NCBI GenBank assembly: GCA_030453285.1
Contig: JAKDKP010000049.1
Span: 1-9,250, forward strand
Reading direction: 5' to 3'
From: Propionibacteriales bacterium
GTDB taxonomy: Bacteria; Actinomycetota; Actinomycetes; Propionibacteriales; Propionibacteriaceae
Length of the DNA: 9,250 nt
Shown piece by piece: positions 1-4,865 of this stretch. The notes under the pieces are model-generated. The model was not told where the DNA came from. It did not search any database and saw only the letters and a program-made list of their open reading frames with translations. How positions within the stretch are numbered: the stretch's first letter is position 1; each line of letters begins with the position of its first letter. The position numbers and the translations under genes are program-made.

Positions 1-190
1 GCGCCGCGCCGGCGAAGGTGTAGGTCTCGGTGATGGCCAGGCGCCCATCTGCTCCCAGAGCTCCGGGGACGGTGACGTCGTCGGCGGTGCCCTCGGCCCG
101 CGCCGAGGGAATCCCTGCCAGCAGCAGGGTCACGATCAGAGCAAGCGCGGCCACCCAGCTCACCGGACGGGACTTCACGGATGTCAACAC
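1..190 (-). CDS. Secreted or membrane protein, N-terminal part (cut by left edge)
   Basis: Only the first 63 codons are visible; the gene runs off the left edge. The protein starts V/M-LTSVKSRP, followed by a hydrophobic core (WVAALALIVTLLLAG) and a likely signal peptidase I site at ARA-EG near residues 30-32. It is therefore exported or membrane-anchored. The mature start contains DVTVPGALGADGRLAITETY, which resembles the opening beta strands of DUF2207-type membrane proteins (a 'dG.l.VtEt' pattern). That family link is an inference from a short stretch. The GTG start at 190 was chosen because GGAAGG lies at 206-201, 10 bases upstream. TTG at 187 and GTG at 178 are in-frame alternatives, but they would shorten the basic n-region. 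It is divergent from the zinc peptidase gene, sharing about 150 bp. Confidence 0.62.
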   Translation of the reverse strand, partial: MLTSVKSRPVSWVAALALIVTLLLAGIPSARAEGTADDVTVPGALGADGRLAITETYTFAGAA

Positions 191-305
191 GAGGGCAGAG
201 CCTTCCAGATGTGAGGGCAGGAGTCACCCCAAGGTCCGAGTGCTGCGGCCACTATTGCACAACGACGGGCTCCCCCTGGCCATCGAACAGCATCGACCAT
301 CGCCA

Positions 306-334
306 AGCACCAGACGGCGTTGGTGCTCTAACCT
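306..334 (+). promoter_or_regulatory. Candidate leaderless promoter and operator-like inverted repeat of the zinc peptidase gene
   Basis: TAACCT at 329-334 fits the actinobacterial -10 pattern TAnnnT. Seven bases separate it from the ATG at 342, so transcription could start at or next to the start codon. No Shine-Dalgarno sequence is visible, which agrees with a leaderless mRNA. A perfect 7-bp inverted repeat (AGCACCA, 8-nt spacer, TGGTGCT) occupies 306-327, between the -35 and -10 positions, as a repressor operator would. No good -35 hexamer is seen. Confidence 0.42.
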
Positions 335-341
335 GTGGCCC

Positions 342-1514
342 ATGACCCAACCGCAGCAGCCCCCGTGGGGCCCTCAGCAGCCCCAGGCATACGGCCAGCA
401 GGGTTACGACCAACGGGGTTACGACCAACGGGGGTTCGGCCAGCAGGGATTCGGTCAACCCGGCTTCGGTCAGGCGTACGGTCAACAACGCTCCGGGCAG
501 CCGGGTGGCTTCCCGACGCCCGGCGGCTTCCAGCCTGTGGGGTACCCGCCCCCAGGCCCAGGAGGCTTCCAGCAGTACCCCGGCGGGTGGGCACCACCGA
601 CGACGCCGAAGAGGAAGCGGGGGCCGCTCACGTACGTGCTGGTGGGCCTGATCACCGTCACCGTCATCGCCATCGGGGCTCTGATCGCGGTGGCCAGCGC
701 CGGAGGTGGCACCACCACCCGCTCGTACGTGAACGAGGACTACACGCCGCCGCCGGCGGACCTGAATCCACCCGAATTGCCGTTCCCCACCACCCTGGAG
801 GAGGCCGAGTCCTGGTTGACCGACAACGCCGTCTACGCCCAGTCAATGCCGCAACCGGTCAAGTGCGATCTGCAACCGCTGCCGAACGGAGTCGACAAGG
901 CAACCGCCGAGGAGCACATGAACACCTTCGTCGGCTGTCTGGTCGGTGCCTGGGTGACCCCCGTCGAGGAGGCCGGCTTCCTGCTGCCCCGGCCGTCGGT
1001 CACGGTGTACGAGCCGGGGCAGACCGTGACGAGCGCCTGCGGCAAACTCCCGAGCAAGAACGCCGTCTACTGCGGTGCCGACCAACGCATCTACTACGCC
1101 ACCGATCTGAACACCCTGACCCCGGCACTGAACGCCCACAAGTACGGCACCGACCTGGTGGTGGCGCACGAGTTCGGCCACGCTGTCCAGGGGCGCACCG
1201 GCATTCTGGGGGCACGGGCCGGCATCCTCGGCAACACCAATCCCACTGAGGCCGAATCCAATCTCTACAGCCGTCGCTCCGAGGCGCAGGCCGACTGCTT
1301 CTCCACCATGGCCATGCGCGCCGCCGCCCAGGCACTGCAGCTGAGCTCGGCCGACGAGTCCGACGCGCTCAAGGTGTTCGGCAGCATCGGATCCGAGGCC
1401 GGGAGCACGCACCCGACGCCGCCGACTCGTGAACAGTGGGCCCGGACCGGATTCGACACCGACGTTGTCGGTGAGTGCAACACGTGGACGGTGTCCGAGG
1501 ACGAGGTGGAATAG
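342..1514 (+). CDS. Membrane-anchored YpfJ-type neutral zinc metallopeptidase
   Basis: A 390-residue predicted zinc protease, probably acting outside the membrane; its substrate is unknown. Residues 1-88 are low-complexity Gln/Gly/Tyr/Pro with GYDQR/GFGQQ-like pentapeptides. A basic patch (KRKR, 90-93) precedes one transmembrane helix (about 97-120). The rest is the predicted extracytoplasmic catalytic domain. The zinc-binding helix is HEFGH (276-280), followed by EAQADC (314-319), whose Glu is the likely third ligand as in the family's 'ElQADC' motif. THPTPPTREQW (356-366) matches the family's C-terminal 'HP/S..qR' segment. Six cysteines (175, 199, 233, 244, 319, 379), all beyond the membrane helix, could form disulfides. 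ATG 342 was chosen over earlier in-frame codons because the Q/G-rich tail starts there and a -10-like box lies just upstream; the frame before 342 has no family resemblance. The gene is convergent with ispF, 29 bp apart. Confidence 0.88.
   Translation: MTQPQQPPWGPQQPQAYGQQGYDQRGYDQRGFGQQGFGQPGFGQAYGQQRSGQPGGFPTPGGFQPVGYPPPGPGGFQQYPGGWAPPTTPKRKRGPLTYVLVGLITVTVIAIGALIAVASAGGGTTTRSYVNEDYTPPPADLNPPELPFPTTLEEAESWLTDNAVYAQSMPQPVKCDLQPLPNGVDKATAEEHMNTFVGCLVGAWVTPVEEAGFLLPRPSVTVYEPGQTVTSACGKLPSKNAVYCGADQRIYYATDLNTLTPALNAHKYGTDLVVAHEFGHAVQGRTGILGARAGILGNTNPTEAESNLYSRRSEAQADCFSTMAMRAAAQALQLSSADESDALKVFGSIGSEAGSTHPTPPTREQWARTGFDTDVVGECNTWTVSEDEVE
401..430 (+). repeat. 15-nt perfect tandem duplication inside the zinc peptidase gene
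   Basis: GGGTTACGACCAACG occurs twice back to back (401-415 and 416-430) and encodes GYDQR-GYDQR. Degenerate GFGQQ, GFGQP and GFGQA units follow. The array is a short coding minisatellite in the cytoplasmic Q/G-rich tail and could vary in copy number between strains. Confidence 0.8.
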
Positions 1515-1543
1515 CTCGCCCGCGTCGCAGTCCGCAGGGTGAT

Positions 1544-2020
1544 TCAGTCCTGCTGGACGAGCGCCGTCGCGATGGCGGCGATGCCCTCTCCCCGGCCCGT
1601 CAACCCCAGGCCATCGGTCGTGGTGGCCGACAGGCTCACCGGCGCGTCGATGGCCTCACTCATGATCAGTTCTGCTGCTGCCCGTCGGGGACCGATCCTG
1701 GGGCGATTGCCGATCACCTGCACCGCGACGTTGCCGATCTCCCACCCCGCCGCACGGACCCGGCGTGCGGTCTCGGTCAGGAACCGCACACCCGAGGCCC
1801 CCGACCACTCCGGGTCGGAGGTGCCGTAGTTGCTGCCCAGATCACCCAGGCCGGCAGCCGACAGCAGCGCATCACAGGCTGCGTGGGCGACGACGTCTCC
1901 ATCACTGTGACCGACCGGTCCGTACGGCTCGTCGGGGAAAGCCAGCCCGGCCAGCACCATGGGGCGGCCGGCGGTCAGCACATGGACATCGGTGCCGACA
2001 CCGGTACGAATGTTGATCAT
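1544..2020 (-). CDS. ispF: 2-C-methyl-D-erythritol 2,4-cyclodiphosphate synthase
   Basis: IspF cyclises CDP-methylerythritol 2-phosphate to methylerythritol 2,4-cyclodiphosphate, releasing CMP, in the cytoplasmic MEP isoprenoid pathway. With the start chosen here it has 158 residues, the usual size. Visible motifs: GTDVHVL with zinc ligands Asp11 and His13; [16 protein letters not shown] with His46 as third ligand; and [17 protein letters not shown] near the C-terminus for nucleotide and Mg binding. That last motif has Asp where E. coli has Glu (TTTEKLG), a change I recall as common in actinobacterial IspF. ATG 2020 is preferred because AGGGG ends 5 bases upstream. GTG 2026 is in frame (160 residues, overlapping the ispD stop as GTGA), but its AGGG would abut the start. 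It is the last gene of the carD-ispD-ispF run and probably translationally coupled to ispD. Confidence 0.93.
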   Translation of the reverse strand: MINIRTGVGTDVHVLTAGRPMVLAGLAFPDEPYGPVGHSDGDVVAHAACDALLSAAGLGDLGSNYGTSDPEWSGASGVRFLTETARRVRAAGWEIGNVAVQVIGNRPRIGPRRAAAELIMSEAIDAPVSLSATTTDGLGLTGRGEGIAAIATALVQQD

Positions 2021-2022
2021 GG

Positions 2023-2715
2023 TCACCCCTGTCGTGCGGCAAGCACGGCTTCGGCCAGCAGCAGATCGACCGGATCGGTGATCTTCAGCGACTCCCGCGA
2101 GCCCGGGACGATCGTCACCTGCTCACCGATGAGTTCGCACACCGCGGCGTCATCGGTCACCCTCAGCTCGTGCTCGTGCACGTACGTGTGCCCGCGGATC
2201 ACGGTGGTCACGTCGAAGCCCTGCGGAGTCTGCACTGCCACCAGCGTGGACCGGTCCACCACGGCCGATCGGCCGCTGGCAGTCGTACGAACCGAGTCGG
2301 CCACCGCGATGGCCGGGACGACAGCCGTGGCGCCACTCCGCACGGCGTCGACAACGGCCCGGACGACGGCTGGCGGGACGAGAGGGCGGGCGGCATCGTG
2401 CACCAGCACGATCCGAGCTCCACTGGCGGCGACGGCAGTCAGGCCGAGGCGGACCGAGTCCTGCCGTTCGGCCCCACCGACGACCAGGTCGACCGGTACG
2501 TCGATGTCGGCAAGGGCCGTCTCGAACTGGGCGCGGTCCTGCTCACGGATCGTGACCACGACGCGTGTGACGCCTCCGGAGATCAGTGCCTCGATGGCGT
2601 GCTGGAGCAGGGGTCGACCGACCAATGGACGCAGGGCCTTGGGCCCGTCGCCCCCCAGCCGAACGCCAGAGCCGGCCGCCACCACGAGGGCGACGACCGG
2701 CTCCGACATTGTCAT
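2023..2715 (-). CDS. ispD: 2-C-methyl-D-erythritol 4-phosphate cytidylyltransferase
   Basis: IspD transfers CMP from CTP to methylerythritol 4-phosphate, two steps before IspF. The 230-residue length is normal. The CTP-binding loop [16 protein letters not shown] (13-28) carries the expected Arg19 and Lys26. Other family motifs are GGAERQDSV (80-88), VHDAARPLV (105-113), VQTPQGF (161-167), VTDDAAVCE (186-194) and [12 protein letters not shown] (211-222). Its stop is next to or overlaps the ispF start, depending on which ispF start is used, so the two are very likely co-translated. ATG 2715 and ATG 2709 are both possible (MTMSEP or MSEP); neither has a clear Shine-Dalgarno sequence. A 59-bp gap separates it from carD, so it may be read from the carD promoter. 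Confidence 0.95.
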   Translation of the reverse strand: MTMSEPVVALVVAAGSGVRLGGDGPKALRPLVGRPLLQHAIEALISGGVTRVVVTIREQDRAQFETALADIDVPVDLVVGGAERQDSVRLGLTAVAASGARIVLVHDAARPLVPPAVVRAVVDAVRSGATAVVPAIAVADSVRTTASGRSAVVDRSTLVAVQTPQGFDVTTVIRGHTYVHEHELRVTDDAAVCELIGEQVTIVPGSRESLKITDPVDLLLAEAVLAARQG

Positions 2716-2718
2716 GCG

Positions 2719-2733
2719 TGTGATGTTGTCACA
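2719..2733. promoter_or_regulatory. Perfect 5-bp inverted repeat (TGTGA-N5-TCACA) before ispD
   Basis: TGTGA, a 5-nt spacer and TCACA form a perfect dyad 3 bases upstream of the ispD ATG. The arms equal CRP-family half-sites, but the spacer is one base shorter than the canonical six. It could be a regulator site, a small hairpin masking the ispD start, or chance. Confidence 0.25.
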
Positions 2734-2774
2734 GTCTCACAGCGCAGCGAACTCCCCGCGCGTCAAGAGCAGGA

Positions 2775-3260
2775 TCAGGACGCGAGAACCTCGTCGAGCA
2801 GGACTTCGGCCTTCTCCTCCGCGACACTTTCGGCGAGAGCCAACTCGGAGACCAGAATCTGCCGAGCCTTGGCCAGCATCCGCTTCTCGCCAGCGGACAG
2901 GCCACGCTCCTTCTCCCGACGCCACAGGTCGCGGACGACCTCCGACACCTTCATCACATTGCCCGAGTGCAACTTCTCCAGATTCGCCTTGTAGCGCCTG
3001 GACCAGTTGGTGGGTTCCTCGGTGTGCGGCGCCCTCAACACACCGAACACTCGTTCCAACCCGTCCCGGTCCACCACGTCTCGTACCCCCACCAGATCGA
3101 GGTTGCACGCTGGGACCCGAACGACCAGATCGTTCTGTCCTACGATGCGAAGAACGAGGTAGAGCTTGTCCTCCCCCTTGATCTGCCGAGTCTCGATGTC
3201 CTCGATGACAGCCGCCCCATGATTGGGATAGACCACCGTTTCGCCGACCGCAAAAGTCAT
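2775..3260 (-). CDS. carD: CarD-family RNA polymerase-binding transcription regulator
   Basis: CarD binds the RNA polymerase beta subunit and stabilises the open promoter complex; in mycobacteria it is essential and broadly affects rRNA and housekeeping transcription. With this start the protein has 161 residues, about the usual length. Residues 1-55 ([19 protein letters not shown], then [12 protein letters not shown]) form the Tudor-like RNAP-interaction domain. The helical C-terminal domain includes [20 protein letters not shown] (76-95), with Trp86 corresponding to the tryptophan that wedges into the -10 region, and [20 protein letters not shown] (121-140). ATG 3260 was chosen because AAAGGGG lies 8 bases upstream and homologues begin here. 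ATG 3287 adds nine residues (MAYGKGVKH) but overlaps a probable -10 box. It is first in the run with ispD and ispF and divergent from the LpqE-like gene. Confidence 0.95.
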   Translation of the reverse strand: MTFAVGETVVYPNHGAAVIEDIETRQIKGEDKLYLVLRIVGQNDLVVRVPACNLDLVGVRDVVDRDGLERVFGVLRAPHTEEPTNWSRRYKANLEKLHSGNVMKVSEVVRDLWRREKERGLSAGEKRMLAKARQILVSELALAESVAEEKAEVLLDEVLAS

Positions 3261-3285
3261 GTGTTTGACCCCTTTCCCATACGCC

Positions 3286-3291
3286 ATGCTA
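3286..3291 (-). promoter_or_regulatory. Candidate -10 element of carD
   Basis: TAGCAT on the minus strand fits TAnnnT. A transcript starting about 7 bases downstream would have a short leader of about 20 nt that contains the AAAGGGG ribosome binding site. No convincing -35 hexamer was found, as is usual for many actinobacterial promoters. Confidence 0.42.
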
Positions 3292-3355
3292 CCACGGACC
3301 CCGACCCACCCCTGGGGCGTTTGTCCTAGCCAGAGGCCGATTATGGTGGAACTCC

Positions 3356-3370
3356 CGGGTTGACAACCCG
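3356..3370 (+). promoter_or_regulatory. Inverted repeat enclosing a TTGACA box between carD and the lipoprotein gene
   Basis: CGGGTT-GAC-AACCCG is a perfect 6-bp inverted repeat with a 3-nt centre. The consensus -35 hexamer TTGACA (3360-3365) sits inside it. A weak -10-like TATCCG follows at 3382-3387, 16 bases downstream. An operator covering a -35 box is one reading. The rest of the 291-base gap (3261-3551) shows no ORF or RNA gene that I can support. Confidence 0.35.
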
Positions 3371-3466
3371 TAAGCGGTGTGTATCCGGCCCGGTGGGTGG
3401 AGGCCTCCCGGACGCCATCGTGGACAGCGCTCTCCGCGTGGCGAGGGGGCCGACTGGCGGTTTGAC

Positions 3467-3496
3467 TGACCGCTCACCGGCCGTCTGTCGTAGGCT
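3467..3496 (+). promoter_or_regulatory. Candidate promoter of the LpqE-like lipoprotein gene
   Basis: TGACCG (3467-3472) and TAGGCT (3491-3496) are spaced by 18 bases and would start transcription near 3503. This gives a leader of about 49 nt that includes AAGGAG at 3535-3540. GCTCACC at 3472-3478 is close to a PHO half-site, but no partner repeat 11 bases away supports RegX3 control. Confidence 0.32.
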
Positions 3497-3551
3497 GACG
3501 GTGCGCTGCACTGGGCAGCATCCAGCCACCGCCCAAGGAGACTCAAGAATC

Positions 3552-4064
3552 GTGTCCCTCCCCTCTCGCATCGTCCGCATGGCGGCCATGACCGCGGTCA
3601 CGGTCGGTCTGCTCCTGGGTCTGGGCGCCTGCCAGTTCCAGACTCTGCAGCGTTACAACCCGGCCGACGGGGTCAACGTCGACGTCGGCTCGGTGAAGGT
3701 GCGCAACGTCTCGGTCCTGGTCACCGCCGCCGGCCAGGGAGTCCTCTCCGGCACCGTGACCGCCGACAACGCTGAACGGTTGACCTCGGTCAACGGCGTG
3801 GCCCTGCTGCCCGACGGCTCACCCGGCAGCCAGCTCCAGTCCGCCATGCCCGAACCGGTGGAGATCCCCGCCAAGACGCCGGTGGTGCTGACCGACATCA
3901 ACCCGATCCGACTGACCGGTTCCGACCTCAAGGCCGGCCAACTGGCCCGGATCACGTTCACCTTTGCCGGAGGAGGCAGCACCGAGGTCACCGTGCCGGT
4001 GCTGGACAAGAACTCTCCTGAGTACGTCGACCTGAAGATCGGCTCTTCCAGCACGCCCGCCTGA
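3552..4064 (+). CDS. LpqE-like lipoprotein
   Basis: A 170-residue exported lipoprotein of unknown function. A basic N-terminus and hydrophobic core lead to the lipobox LGAC, with Cys27 as the lipidated residue; the protein should sit on the outer face of the membrane. The mature part is a beta-rich single domain (VNVDVGSVKVRNVSVLV, then LSGTVTADN, then ARITFTFAGGGSTEVTVPVL). It resembles the PCu(A)C-like fold of mycobacterial LpqE. There is no histidine and only one methionine in the mature chain, so a copper-chaperone role is not supported. GTG 3552 was chosen because AAGGAG lies 11 bases upstream and the signal peptide begins there. Divergence from carD matches the lpqE/carD arrangement of mycobacteria, which is the best argument for the name. 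The stop is 5 bp from the stop of convergent regX3. Confidence 0.8.
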   Translation: MSLPSRIVRMAAMTAVTVGLLLGLGACQFQTLQRYNPADGVNVDVGSVKVRNVSVLVTAAGQGVLSGTVTADNAERLTSVNGVALLPDGSPGSQLQSAMPEPVEIPAKTPVVLTDINPIRLTGSDLKAGQLARITFTFAGGGSTEVTVPVLDKNSPEYVDLKIGSSSTPA

Positions 4065-4069
4065 GCACA

Positions 4070-4747
4070 TCAGCCCTCGAACTTGTAGCCCAACCCTCGT
4101 ACGGTGACCAGATAGCGCGGCGCCGACGGATCGGGTTCGATCTTGGTCCGCAGCCGCTTGATGTGGACGTCGAGGGTTTTGGTGTCCCCGACGTAGTCGG
4201 CCCCCCAGATCCGGTCGATCAACTGCCCGCGCGTCATCACCCGCCCGGCGTTGCGGAGCAGCATTTCGAGCAGCTCGAACTCCTTCAGCGCGAGCTTCAC
4301 CCGCTCGCCATTGACCGACACCTCGTGCCGTTCGACATCCATCCGTACGCCGGCCGACTCGACCACGTCGGGCACCAGCTCGGCCTCCTGTCCGCGCCGG
4401 AGCACGGCCCGGATCCGGGCCACGAGTTCACGGTGACTGAACGGCTTGGTGACGTAGTCATCGGCGCCCAGTTCAAGACCCACCACCTTGTCCACCTCGG
4501 AGTCGCGCGCGGTGACCATGATCACCGGTACCGGCCCGCGCATGCGCAGTTGCCGACACACCTCGGTGCCGGGCAGTCCGGGCATCATCAGGTCGAGCAG
4601 GACGATGTCGGCGCCGACCCGATCGAACTCGGCCAGCCCCTCGGCGCCGTCGGCCGCTTCGACAACCTCGAAGCCCTCCTTGCGCAGCATGTAGGTGAGC
4701 GCTTCGCGGTAGGACTCCTCGTCCTCCACCACCAGGACTCGCGTCAT
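4070..4747 (-). CDS. regX3: Phosphate-responsive response regulator RegX3/PhoP, OmpR family
   Basis: This is the DNA-binding response regulator of the phosphate two-component system; it is phosphorylated by SenX3 and binds PHO-box-type repeats. Its 225 residues are the normal length. The receiver domain (1-120) has the acidic pocket Glu8/Asp9, phosphoacceptor Asp52 (VLLDLMMPG), Thr79 and Lys101 (TKPF). The C-terminal winged helix (about 128-225) shows LALKEFELLEMLL, GQLIDRIWG, TLDVHIKRLRTKIE and VRGLGYKFEG. AAGGAGG lies 7 bases before the ATG. That ATG overlaps the stop of the mini-ORF at 4806-4744, so translation is probably coupled through it to senX3. RegX3 and PhoP are names for the same functional class; the gpm/senX3 context favours the mycobacterial name. 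Confidence 0.93.
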   Translation of the reverse strand: MTRVLVVEDEESYREALTYMLRKEGFEVVEAADGAEGLAEFDRVGADIVLLDLMMPGLPGTEVCRQLRMRGPVPVIMVTARDSEVDKVVGLELGADDYVTKPFSHRELVARIRAVLRRGQEAELVPDVVESAGVRMDVERHEVSVNGERVKLALKEFELLEMLLRNAGRVMTRGQLIDRIWGADYVGDTKTLDVHIKRLRTKIEPDPSAPRYLVTVRGLGYKFEG

Positions 4748-4806
4748 GGTCGGACCTCCTTGGCCAAGTTGTTCATCGTCTCGTTGATCATCGTCTGGTC
4801 GGTCAT
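4744..4806 (-). CDS. 20-codon mini-ORF bridging senX3 and regX3
   Basis: The ORF reads MTDQT-MINET-MNNLA-KEVRP. Its ATG overlaps the senX3 stop (ATGA at 4806-4803) and its TGA overlaps the regX3 ATG (ATGA at 4747-4744). The regX3 ribosome binding site AAGGAGG lies inside its last codons. It has no Shine-Dalgarno sequence of its own, so it would be translated by termination-reinitiation. The first thirteen residues follow a pentapeptide pattern (M-x-[DN]-[QE]-T). It may matter as a ribosome relay rather than as a peptide. I know of no protein family that it matches; expression is inferred from architecture only. Confidence 0.5.
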   Translation of the reverse strand: MTDQTMINETMNNLAKEVRP

Positions 4807-4865
4807 CGTCGGTTGTTCACGGCCTGCCTGTTCACGGCCTGACTCGTCACGGCCTGATTGTTCAT
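4771..4865. repeat. Degenerate 15-nt tandem repeat across the senX3-regX3 junction
   Basis: Read on the plus strand the units are GTTCATCGTCTCGTT, GATCATCGTCTGGTC, GGTCATCGTCGGTT (14 nt), GTTCACGGCCTGCCT, GTTCACGGCCTGACT, CGTCACGGCCTGATT and the start of a seventh (GTTCAT). Within the three central units (4815-4859), adjacent units differ at only one to three positions. On the coding strand they give the pentapeptides AVTSQ and AVNRQ at the end of SenX3 and MTDQT/MINET in the mini-ORF. The single 14-nt unit accounts for the change of reading frame between the two. Confidence 0.75.

Noticed and set aside
30..341. Upstream in-frame extension of the zinc peptidase frame
   Set aside because: The extra 104 codons overlap the divergent secreted-protein start and its promoter region, have no signal or family resemblance, and precede a -10-like box at 329-334.
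843..1412. 189-codon open frame on the minus strand opposite the zinc peptidase
   Set aside because: Antisense to the HEFGH-containing gene, no recognisable motif, no ribosome binding site.
1475..3181. 568-codon open frame on the plus strand
   Set aside because: It lies antisense to ispF, ispD and most of carD. Its composition (Ser/Thr/Arg/Pro-rich, no domain) is typical of a shadow frame in high-GC DNA.
3261..3287. Longer carD start at ATG 3287
   Set aside because: The ATG overlaps the TAGCAT -10 candidate and adds MAYGKGVKH, which is not typical of CarD; ATG 3260 has a well-placed AAAGGGG.
3955..3962. GTTCACC half-site inside the lipoprotein gene
   Set aside because: A single copy without an 11-nt partner, encoding the ITFTF strand of the protein.
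4426..4442. GTTCA-N7-TGAAC dyad resembling a PHO site
   Set aside because: It falls in regX3 codons for the conserved FSHRELV segment, so protein constraint explains it.
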